DNA of 64,000 nt from assembly GCF_024623455.1 (NCBI RefSeq), contig NZ_JANIPJ010000004.1:308334-372333 (forward strand), in the 5' to 3' direction. Below, piece after piece: positions 34,029-42,365 of the stretch. The notes beneath the pieces were generated by a model that saw only the letters and a list, made by a program, of their open reading frames with translations, made no database searches and had not been told where the DNA came from. Position 1 is the stretch's first letter; each line of letters begins with the position of its first letter. This DNA comes from Paenibacillus soyae (GTDB lineage: Bacteria; Bacillota; Bacilli; Paenibacillales; Paenibacillaceae). A program made the translations under genes and the position numbers.

Positions 34029-37000
34029 TCAATCGTTTTGTTGCAGCTGCTGCAGTATCGCATTCGCGTCCCGCAGCAAATAGTCGGCGGCTTCGGCCGA
34101 AACATGGCTGCCGCTCTGGGCTTCCACGTGATGAATGAACGCCTCCAGCTGATCGTGCTCCAGCTTCTTGGTCAGCGCGTTCGCGATGCCGTCATTGTCG
34201 ATCCATCCCATTGCCCGGAACAACTCGACGAGCGCGATCAGCGAATCCTTGTCGCTATACGTGGAGAACGTTACCGTGCTCTCCGCCATATTCCCTGCCC
34301 CGTCACTGACGGTGACGATGAGCGTATGCGAGCCGAGAGGAAGCGCATACGCCGGAATCGTCGTTCCAGGCTGAACGAGCTGCCCGTCGAGCGTTGCCGT
34401 AACGGCAGCCGAATTCAAGCCCGACCCTGCATCTTCCGCCGACCAGTTCAGCGTCAACGATTCCGTCCCCGAATAAACCGCTTCGGCCTCAACACCATTA
34501 ACCGTTATCGCCGGCCCGCTCCGGTCGATCTTGAAGCTCACTGACTTGGCCTGCTCCAGATTGCTCATCTCGTCGACTGAGCGATAGAGGATTGTGTAGC
34601 TGCCGTCCGCGCCGAAGGTTACAGGCGATTGATAAGGCAGCCATGTCGCGCCCCCATCCGCGCTGTATTCGGTGCCCGCGACGCCGGAGCTCGCATCCGC
34701 GGCGCTCAAAGTCAAGACGATGGGCTGCGTATGCCAGCCGTCCGCCCCGCCGGGTTGCTCCGGAGCAACTGCCGCCGCCGTGACGGGCGCGATTCGGTCG
34801 ATCATGGTGAACGTCACGTCGTCAAACCACATTTCGTCAAACCCGCCTACATAGAAGCCTACCGCTCCCGACGGATGGTGATTCGGATCGTTGCCGCTGA
34901 GCTTCAGCTCGCCGTTCACGTAGAAGCGGATGCTTGCGCCGTCGACCAGCATGCGCATGTTGTAGGTCGCGCCGGGCTGCAAATCTTCGTTCGGCACGTT
35001 TACCGTTTGCAGCACCTTCCAGCTCGGATCATACAAAATCCATTGCGAAGTGCCGTCCGCCAGCTTGCGGTAGCCGATCTTGCCGGACGTGCCGGAGGCG
35101 GAACGGTCGTACACGTAGAACGTGCCTTGGGACGGCGTCTCGGCAGGCATCTTCAGCTTGAAGGTCAGGTCGTAGTCCGAGAACCATCTCGAATGAAGCG
35201 CGTTCGCGCCTTTAACGATGCGGTACATTTTGTTGCCGTCCACCGTAACGATGCTGCGGTTCGGATCGACCGGCCAGCCATTCGCGCCTGCATCGAATGT
35301 CGTGACGTGCATCACGTCGGATACGATGACCCGAGCGGATGCGGCGGCCGACGGATTGGCGACGGACGTTACGGTCACCGTCGTCTCTCCTTTGGCGAGC
35401 GCCGTAATAACGCCTTCCCCGTCGACGGACGCGATGGCCGGATCGGCGGACGTCCAGACGACCGAACGGTCTGCGGCATCCGACGGATCGAACTGCGCCT
35501 GCAGCTGCTGCTGCTCGTCAATTACCATGTTCAGGCTTGTTTTATCGAGCAGCAGGCCGGCCACGTCCGTCGTCGGCACCTTGAAGCGAATGTCGTCGAA
35601 CAGAAGGTAATCGAAGCCGCCGGCGTAGAACCCGACTTTGCCGGAAGCGTTAAAAGTCGGATCGGTTACCTTCAGCTTAAGCACGTTGTCGACGTAGACG
35701 CTGATTTCCCCGCCCTTCACGATAATCTTCATATCGTAGGCCGTGTTCGGCAGGAGGTCCTGGTGCGGGAACACCGTCTGCTTGACGGTCGCCCATGCGC
35801 CGTTATAGAGCAGCCAGGCCGACGTTCCGTCCGCATATTTCCGGTAGCCGATGCGGCCGCCGCTGCCGCTTGGATTCAGCCGGTCGAACACGTAGAACGT
35901 GGCCAATTCCGGAATCGTGGGCGGCGTCTGCAGCTTGAATGTCAGCTCGTAATTGCCGTAGTCGTTTTCGTTCAGGGCGGTCGCGCCCTTGAGCAGCTTA
36001 TACATGTGATTGCCGCCGTCTACTTCCACGATGCTTCGGTTCGGGTCGCTCGGCCAGCTGTTGCGGCCGTTCTCGAAATTCGTATCGTCCATGATGCCGT
36101 CGCCGACCTCGACCGTCACCTGCACCTCGTCCTGCAGGAGCGGATTGTCGGCGGAGGCCGCCGTAACCACCGCGGTGCCGAGACCCGTTCCCTTCAGCTT
36201 GCCGGCCGCATCCACCTTCACGATGGAAGGATCGCTCGACGTATAGACCAGCTTATTGTTCGTCGCGTTCCACGGAAGCACGGCCCCGTACAACGAATAC
36301 GACTTGCCGATGCCGATCGTCACGCTTTCGTCGTACAGCTCGACGTCTTCCGCGGGAATGACGTCCGGCGCGAGATAAGGTCCGGCTTTGCCCTGAATCC
36401 CCATTTCATCGAACGGGATGTCCGGGAAGCCCGGAATTTGCTGGAATACCGCCGCATCCGGCTTCAGATTGAGGTCGCCGCCGGCAAGGTCCACGAAGCC
36501 CGGATCCTGCGTTGTCACCCAGTTGTTCGAGTATTGCACGAGATTCAGGTTGTCCCGGGCGCCGTTCGCGTTCGTCCCGCTTCTCGGCTTTGTGGGGTTG
36601 TAGATGACGTTGCCCTCGAGCGTATTCGTATCCGGGTAATACCGGTTCTCCGTGAAGAAGTCCGCCAGCTCGGGATATTTGGCCAGATGCGGCATGTCTG
36701 CGAAGTTGTTGTAGCGCTCGAACAGCGCTTGCCACGGGCCCATGTAGTTTTTCGGGATTTGCTTCTCCGGCGCGTCTCCGAGGTAGAGATCCGCGAATTC
36801 GTAAGGCACCTTCGCGTCGATGAAGAGATTGTTGCGTGTCCGGACGTGCGCGCCTCCATTGTTCAGAATGGCGGAGTTGCCCATCCGGTAGAAAATATTT
36901 TCTTCTATTGTAATGCCCATCGTGAAATTATCCGGATAGACGCCCTGCACGCCTTCCTTGCCTTCCCCGATATGGTGGAAGTAGTTGCGGCGGATGACCG

Positions 37001-38558
37001 ATCCCCGCTCCTGCGGATTCGCTCCGAGGTTCATGTAAATCGCGCCAAGATCGGAGAATGTCTTGCAGACGTCATAGATGTTATTGTATTCCACGACGTG
37101 GTCGTTGCCGAAGATGAGGATGCCGGGATGCGGCGCGTCGTGAATTTCGCTGCGGGACACGCGGTTGCCGGCGCCCGTCAGGATGACGGCAGGATTGTAG
37201 GCTTTGTGGTAGTAGGCAAAATCATGGATATGGCTGTTCTCGACCACGTTGTTGCCGGGCTCCAAGGTGAGGCGGTCACCGCCGTTCAGAATGACGCCGG
37301 TCCCGCCGACATGGTGAATATGCGTGTTCACGACGGCGTGGTTTTTGCCGGTCGCGGTCGCGAAGTCGTTGTACAGCCAGCGGCTCTGCGTGTTGATGCG
37401 GACGCCGCCTTCGGAGAAGTTGCGGATCTCGAGATGCTCGAGACGCACATGGCTGCCGCCCATAATAACCGCCGCAGAGTCCCGCCCGTTCTCCAGAATC
37501 AGATCCTCGAATGTAATGTGCGAAGCGTTCACCGTATTGATCATCGGCGTCTTCAGCATCGTCACGGTCAGCTCGGGATTGGTTTTTGCTTGGAACGCGG
37601 CTGTCGGCAGGAAATACAGAACGCCTTCTTCCCGATCGATGTAATATTCGCCCGGCATGTCGATTTCCTCGAGCAGGTTCTGCGCGAAATGGAAATCCGG
37701 GTACCAGTTTTTGAACAATCGGCTCATTTCCCCATAGGCGAGCGTAATCGTCTTGTTCGTCGTATCGATCGAAGCGATCCTGTTGTACGACCATTCCCAG
37801 CTGTAGCCGAAGATGCCATCAAGCCAGATGTCCTCCGCCTGTGTCCAGAGGTCGGGCCGTTCATACGTATATTCGAAGGTGCCGCCCCGCGTCTGCAGGT
37901 CGGGCTCGCTCCGGTTGGGGCCGGGATCGATAATGTCGCCCATCTGAACCGTGCCGTTATTCGGCCATCTGGCGAGCGTCATGCCTTGGCCCTCGACGTA
38001 CAGCTCCATCGGCGGCGTCTGGCTGACGTCGTTGGCCTTGTAATAGCCATGACGGCTCATGACGCCGTAATCGGTAATGCCGTGGGCGGACAAGTCGACT
38101 TGAAGGACTTTCGCGCGCGCGTCGGCGCTGATGATCCGGTTCAGCACCGCTTCGTCTTCCACCGGCTCGAACCAGCTCTTCTGCAGGCTTTGCCCGCCGG
38201 TCAATCTCACGGATTCGCCTGGGTAAGCCTTATACACAACCGGCTTATCCGCGGTGCCAGAATCCTGCTGCTCGAGCAGGAAGGTGGACGTCCTCTCATA
38301 GATGCCGCCGCGCAAATATACGGTCACGCCGCCATTCGGCAGCCCCGTGCTTTGCTTCAGCGCGCGGATCGCGTCCCGCGCTTTCTCCAGCGTATGGAAC
38401 GGCTCAGCCTCCGTACCCGAATTGGAATCGCTTCCATTTTGCGCCACGTAGAAAGAAACTCCCGCCTCCGCGGATATCTCCGCCTGGACGCCTAACGCCG
38501 GGAAACATCCTAACACGATGACGAACGCGAGCATGATCAGCATCGCTTTTCTCTTCAC
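34029..38558 (-). CDS. Secreted right-handed beta-helix glycosidase-like protein with Ig, CBM and FIMAH domains
   Basis: 1509 residues, exported by a signal peptide of about 27 residues. GTG at 38558 has AGGAG eight bases upstream. Residues 35-720 form a right-handed beta-helix with the N-terminal signature FYVAQNGSDSNSGTEAEPF and MTLARWPNNG, like the GH141 family (fucosidase or xylanase); catalytic residues cannot be assigned. Then a BIG2 domain (735-815), a concanavalin-like carbohydrate-binding domain (820-990), a second BIG2 (995-1080), a second copy of the binding domain (1085-1250), an OmpL47-like domain, an Ig-like domain and a C-terminal FIMAH domain (1430-1505). It is downstream of an ABC transporter and so feeds it. 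Confidence 0.85.
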   Translation of the reverse strand: MKRKAMLIMLAFVIVLGCFPALGVQAEISAEAGVSFYVAQNGSDSNSGTEAEPFHTLEKARDAIRALKQSTGLPNGGVTVYLRGGIYERTSTFLLEQQDSGTADKPVVYKAYPGESVRLTGGQSLQKSWFEPVEDEAVLNRIISADARAKVLQVDLSAHGITDYGVMSRHGYYKANDVSQTPPMELYVEGQGMTLARWPNNGTVQMGDIIDPGPNRSEPDLQTRGGTFEYTYERPDLWTQAEDIWLDGIFGYSWEWSYNRIASIDTTNKTITLAYGEMSRLFKNWYPDFHFAQNLLEEIDMPGEYYIDREEGVLYFLPTAAFQAKTNPELTVTMLKTPMINTVNASHITFEDLILENGRDSAAVIMGGSHVRLEHLEIRNFSEGGVRINTQSRWLYNDFATATGKNHAVVNTHIHHVGGTGVILNGGDRLTLEPGNNVVENSHIHDFAYYHKAYNPAVILTGAGNRVSRSEIHDAPHPGILIFGNDHVVEYNNIYDVCKTFSDLGAIYMNLGANPQERGSVIRRNYFHHIGEGKEGVQGVYPDNFTMGITIEENIFYRMGNSAILNNGGAHVRTRNNLFIDAKVPYEFADLYLGDAPEKQIPKNYMGPWQALFERYNNFADMPHLAKYPELADFFTENRYYPDTNTLEGNVIYNPTKPRSGTNANGARDNLNLVQYSNNWVTTQDPGFVDLAGGDLNLKPDAAVFQQIPGFPDIPFDEMGIQGKAGPYLAPDVIPAEDVELYDESVTIGIGKSYSLYGAVLPWNATNNKLVYTSSDPSIVKVDAAGKLKGTGLGTAVVTAASADNPLLQDEVQVTVEVGDGIMDDTNFENGRNSWPSDPNRSIVEVDGGNHMYKLLKGATALNENDYGNYELTFKLQTPPTIPELATFYVFDRLNPSGSGGRIGYRKYADGTSAWLLYNGAWATVKQTVFPHQDLLPNTAYDMKIIVKGGEISVYVDNVLKLKVTDPTFNASGKVGFYAGGFDYLLFDDIRFKVPTTDVAGLLLDKTSLNMVIDEQQQLQAQFDPSDAADRSVVWTSADPAIASVDGEGVITALAKGETTVTVTSVANPSAAASARVIVSDVMHVTTFDAGANGWPVDPNRSIVTVDGNKMYRIVKGANALHSRWFSDYDLTFKLKMPAETPSQGTFYVYDRSASGTSGKIGYRKLADGTSQWILYDPSWKVLQTVNVPNEDLQPGATYNMRMLVDGASIRFYVNGELKLSGNDPNHHPSGAVGFYVGGFDEMWFDDVTFTMIDRIAPVTAAAVAPEQPGGADGWHTQPIVLTLSAADASSGVAGTEYSADGGATWLPYQSPVTFGADGSYTILYRSVDEMSNLEQAKSVSFKIDRSGPAITVNGVEAEAVYSGTESLTLNWSAEDAGSGLNSAAVTATLDGQLVQPGTTIPAYALPLGSHTLIVTVSDGAGNMAESTVTFSTYSDKDSLIALVELFRAMGWIDNDGIANALTKKLEHDQLEAFIHHVEAQSGSHVSAEAADYLLRDANAILQQLQQND

Positions 38559-38661
38559 ATCATTCACTCCTCGTTAAGTTTTGTGGAACGAAGTGGAACA
38601 AAACCGCTTCGTAAGCATTGGAAGGGAACCGCTAGGGTTCCCGCATTGGAATTAATTCCGA

Positions 38662-39531
38662 CTATCCTTTCACCGATCCGATCATCGTCCCCTTCTCGAA
38701 ATATTTCAGCAAGAACGGGTAGAGGACAAGCACGGGCAGCGAGCATACGATGACGGAGGCCATCTTCAGACTCTCCGGAGCCGGCGGCGTCATATCCGTC
38801 GCGACCGTGAACGGGTCCAGCTTGTTCTCGATCAGAATTTGGCGGACGACCTGCTGCAGCACGAACTTCGTCTGGTCCGTAACGTACAGCAAATTGTCCA
38901 TAAACGCGTTAATATGATGCACCAGCGACCACAGTCCGATCGTGACCATGACCGGAATGGACAGCGGAAGCACGATGCGGAACAGGATCCGCAAATCCCT
39001 CGCCCCGTCGATGCGGGCCGCCTCGATCAGCGCGTCCGGTATGGAGCGGAAGAACGACAGCATGACAAGCACCTGGAAAGCATTGGCGGCCGTAGGCAGC
39101 ACGTATACCCAAAGGGAGTTCAGCAAATGCAGCTCCTTCATGAGCAGGTAGTTCGGCACGATGCCCCCGTCGAAAATCATGGTGAACAGCAGCAGCAGCA
39201 CAAGCAGCCGCTTCATGGGAAAGTCCGGCCGCGACAGCGGATAAGCGGCGCACACGGTAACGAGCAGCGTCAGGAACGTGCCGACCGCCATGCGGAACAG
39301 CGTATTGGCATAGCCCGACCAGACGAACGGATATTCCAGCAGCTCCTTGTACGCCGTCCATTCGAAATCGCGCGGGAAGAAGTGAAAGCCGCTTCGCAGC
39401 GCCTCCCCGCGGCCGCTGAACGACACCGCGATGACGTGAATAAACGGATAGACGACGACAAGGGCAAGCGCCGACAGCAGCGTATAGATGAGGATCGGAG
39501 AGATCCGGTCCTGCCAGTTTCTAGTCTTCAT
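38662..39531 (-). CDS. Carbohydrate ABC transporter permease, LplC type
   Basis: A 289-residue membrane protein with six helices and the EAA loop LIEAARIDGARDLRILFRIVLP split over the chain (ALIEAARIDGA, then FRIVLPLSIPVM). LplC-type permeases form the CUT1 subgroup for complex plant polysaccharide oligomers. GGGAGGACG precedes the ATG. It follows LplB in order and precedes the beta-helix gene by about 100 bases. Confidence 0.93.
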   Translation of the reverse strand: MKTRNWQDRISPILIYTLLSALALVVVYPFIHVIAVSFSGRGEALRSGFHFFPRDFEWTAYKELLEYPFVWSGYANTLFRMAVGTFLTLLVTVCAAYPLSRPDFPMKRLLVLLLLFTMIFDGGIVPNYLLMKELHLLNSLWVYVLPTAANAFQVLVMLSFFRSIPDALIEAARIDGARDLRILFRIVLPLSIPVMVTIGLWSLVHHINAFMDNLLYVTDQTKFVLQQVVRQILIENKLDPFTVATDMTPPAPESLKMASVIVCSLPVLVLYPFLLKYFEKGTMIGSVKG

Positions 39532-39550
39532 GATGGACGTCCTCCCTCTG

Positions 39551-40450
39551 CTACCATAGTCCGCTCTCCCCTTTGCTCAGCTTCCGCACCGCCAGGTTGG
39601 CGCCCAGGATGAGCAGAAGACCGACCAGCGACTTGAATAAGCCGATCGCCGCCGTATAGCTGTATTGGAATTGCTGCAGACCGACCCGGTAGACGTACGT
39701 ATCGATGACGTCGCCCGTCTCCGTCGTTACCGGATTAAGCAGGTTGATGATTTGTTCGAAATTCGCGCTCAGAAATCCGCCCAAGCTCAAGATAAACATG
39801 ATTGCGATGGTAGGCATGATCGACGGGATATTGATCTTCAGCATCCGCTGCCAGCGATTAGCCCCGTCGATGATCGCCGACTCCTGCATCTCCGGATTGA
39901 TCCCCGCCAGCGCGGCGAAATAGATGATCGAGCCCCAGCCGAGATCCTTCAGAATAGCGGAGACGACGACGATCGGGCGGAAATACTCCTTCTTGCCCAT
40001 GTAGAAGACAGGCTCCTGCCCGAACCAGCCCGCGATCTCGCCGACGATGCCGGAGGTCGGGGACAGGAAATAAATGACGAGGCCGGACATGATGACCCAG
40101 GAGACGAAATGGGGCAAATACATCGTCGTCTGGATGAAGCGCTGGAAGTAACGCGACCGCACCTCGTTCAGCAGCAGCGCCAGAACGATCGGCGCCGGGA
40201 ACGCGAAGAGGAGCAGGTACAGGTTCAGCAGCAGCGTATTTTTCAGCAGGCGGTAGAAATCGCTGTTTTGGAACAAGTCGATAAAATGCTGCAACCCCAC
40301 CCACGGACTTCCCCAAATGCCGTCCACGACCCGGAAATCCTTGAACGCGATAAGCACGCCGTACAGCGGTCCGTATTTAAAGACGAAGAAAAAGAGAAAG
40401 GCAAACAGAAACAGCGCGAGCAGCTCTCCGTGTTTACGTATGGTTTTCAT
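39551..40450 (-). CDS. Carbohydrate ABC transporter permease, LplB type
   Basis: A 299-residue permease with six helices; the N-terminal segment FKYGPLYGVLIAFKDF is characteristic of LplB/YtcP-type subunits, and the EAA loop is MQESAIIDGANRWQRML. AAGGAAGTGG precedes the ATG, and the gene ends 20 bases before LplC starts. No ATPase gene is present in the window. Confidence 0.93.
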   Translation of the reverse strand: MKTIRKHGELLALFLFAFLFFFVFKYGPLYGVLIAFKDFRVVDGIWGSPWVGLQHFIDLFQNSDFYRLLKNTLLLNLYLLLFAFPAPIVLALLLNEVRSRYFQRFIQTTMYLPHFVSWVIMSGLVIYFLSPTSGIVGEIAGWFGQEPVFYMGKKEYFRPIVVVSAILKDLGWGSIIYFAALAGINPEMQESAIIDGANRWQRMLKINIPSIMPTIAIMFILSLGGFLSANFEQIINLLNPVTTETGDVIDTYVYRVGLQQFQYSYTAAIGLFKSLVGLLLILGANLAVRKLSKGESGLW

Positions 40451-40471
40451 GCTCCACTTCCTTGATGCGGA

Positions 40472-42061
40472 TTAGTTTTTAAATTGCGCCTGGTACATCT
40501 CGTTCGCTTCTTTGGTCAGCTCGTCTCCGCCTCTCGCCTTCCACTCCGTCACGAATTTGTCGAAGTCTTCGAGCGGAATTTCGCCGCTGATGATTTGGGC
40601 GAAATATTTCTGCATGAGCGACGTAAGGTCCGCTTTATATTTGCCGTCCGAAGGCAGCGCCGAGAACAGCAGCGCGTCGGTCCAGCTCGGCGAATCGGAA
40701 TAGGTCTGGATCGCTTCGTGAAGGGCGGGATTGGAATATTTCTCGCGGTACGCCTGCATCGTGATGTTGCCGAGAGAGAACAGGCGGATGCCCTGCTGAT
40801 CGCGCTGCTCCTGCTTCTCGAAGCCGGCCAGGAACTTGGTCGCGCCGGACGCCGCGCCGCTTTCGGCGAAATCCCAATGCGTGCCCTTGACGCCGAGGCT
40901 CGTCATGTTGATCGTTTCTTCGTCGCTGCTCTGCGCCCGCAGAATCTCGAACAGCTTCTCCAGCTTCTCCGGCTGGTCGGCCACTTTGCTGCCGAAGACG
41001 ACGAAGTTGCTCTTCACGCCCCAGTTCCACGAGCCGCTTCCGCCAGGTCCGACCGGATTTTTGGCGAACGCCAGCTCTGCCTCGGGATTCAGCGATTTCA
41101 TTTCCGTAATGGTCGCGGACTCCGGCAGCGCGGCTTTGGCAATCTGCTCCTCGATGACGCCGATCCGGCCGTTATACAGCTTCTTACGGTAGGAGTCCTG
41201 CGTGTCCGTGATGAATTCGGGATCGATGACGCCGTCGGCGTACCACTGACGAAGCTTAGCCAGCGCTTCCTTCGTCTCGGGCAGAACGGAGCCGTTCACG
41301 ATCTCTCCGCCGCGCTCGTGCCACATCGTCGGCTCCACGCCGAACGCGCCGAAGACGGAATAGAAGCCGGAGGACCAGGTGGAAGTCGCCGTGCCGGTCA
41401 AGCCGTACGTGTCCTTCTGTCCGTTCTGGTCGGGATCCTTCTCCGCGAAGGCGTACACCGCCTGCTCGAACTCCTCCAGCGACTCGGGCGTTTTGGCGAT
41501 GCCGACATTAGTAAGCCAATCTTTACGCCAGAGCATGCCCAGATCGTAAGGCTTCTTCTCGTCGATGAACATCGGGATCGCCCACAGCTCATTATTGAAC
41601 GTAACGGTCTGGAACAGCTTGCTGTTTTTTTCGATATCCGCGTAATATTCAGGCATCTTCTCCTTCAGCATGCTCGGATCGATGCTCGACAGGACGCCCT
41701 GGTTCTGGTAGGCCGACACGTTGGCCGGATCGCCCAGCATGAAGATGTCCGGCACTTCTCCCGAAGCGATGCTCGCGTCCGTTACTTTAACGGGCTTGAT
41801 CTTTACGTTGAACTTCTGTTCCAGCCACTTCTGCACTTCGGAGTTCTCTACCACGCCTGCGGCCTGGAAGTGAATGCCCCACGTAATTTCCACCGGCGCC
41901 TCGTTCTTCTCGCCGGCTGTCGCGCTTGGGCTTGCGGCTGCGCCTGGCTCCGCGCCGCTATTATTATGGTTAGTTCCGTTCGAGCTGCATCCGGCGAGCA
42001 GGCTCGCCGCCATAATGGCCGCCAATAAGGCGCCCGTCATTTTCTTATGTTTCATACGCAT
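40472..42061 (-). CDS. Extracellular solute-binding lipoprotein, LplA type
   Basis: A 529-residue binding lipoprotein. ATG at 42061 follows GGGGGAG; an upstream in-frame ATG lacks a site. The signal peptide ends in LLAGC, followed by a Ser/Asn linker. Long LplA-type proteins of about 530 residues differ from the 450-residue protein at 1780 and usually bind larger plant oligosaccharides. A cre-like site lies upstream at 42128. First gene of a four-gene run (binding protein, LplB, LplC, beta-helix enzyme). Confidence 0.93.
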   Translation of the reverse strand: MRMKHKKMTGALLAAIMAASLLAGCSSNGTNHNNSGAEPGAAASPSATAGEKNEAPVEITWGIHFQAAGVVENSEVQKWLEQKFNVKIKPVKVTDASIASGEVPDIFMLGDPANVSAYQNQGVLSSIDPSMLKEKMPEYYADIEKNSKLFQTVTFNNELWAIPMFIDEKKPYDLGMLWRKDWLTNVGIAKTPESLEEFEQAVYAFAEKDPDQNGQKDTYGLTGTATSTWSSGFYSVFGAFGVEPTMWHERGGEIVNGSVLPETKEALAKLRQWYADGVIDPEFITDTQDSYRKKLYNGRIGVIEEQIAKAALPESATITEMKSLNPEAELAFAKNPVGPGGSGSWNWGVKSNFVVFGSKVADQPEKLEKLFEILRAQSSDEETINMTSLGVKGTHWDFAESGAASGATKFLAGFEKQEQRDQQGIRLFSLGNITMQAYREKYSNPALHEAIQTYSDSPSWTDALLFSALPSDGKYKADLTSLMQKYFAQIISGEIPLEDFDKFVTEWKARGGDELTKEANEMYQAQFKN

Positions 42062-42127
42062 CAGAAAACTCCCCCTCGTGATTCGGTTGTCGGACCGCAT
42101 CCTGGCTGCTTCCACCCGGCCGGGGTT

Positions 42128-42141
42128 TGGGAGCGGTTACA
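42128..42141 (-). promoter_or_regulatory. Catabolite-responsive (cre-like) site
   Basis: TGTAACCGCTCCCA on the minus strand matches the cre consensus TGNAANCGNTNNCA at every fixed position. It lies 67 bases upstream of the LplA-type gene, so CcpA repression in glucose is plausible. Confidence 0.5.
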
Positions 42142-42365
42142 CGTTTTACGATAGACTTCTCCGGTCCGCTGCACAATCCTCTCTTTCGATTCTTTTTATG
42201 TTTTCGGCTTTTTTGCCCTTTTCGGGGCGGTTATGTTTTTCTGTTTTTTGTATGTTTTTCAGGCTTTCCCTATCCGAAAAGCGCATCTATGATATAATCC
42301 CGATATTAGCGGTTTGAAACAACACCAGAAATGTAAGCGCAAACAAATAGACAGGGGGCAGCGTC

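Noticed and set aside
34629..38495. Open frame of 1288 codons on the plus strand opposite the beta-helix gene
   Set aside because: It is Arg/His/Val-rich, has no ribosome site and mirrors a well-supported secreted protein; it is a codon-bias shadow.
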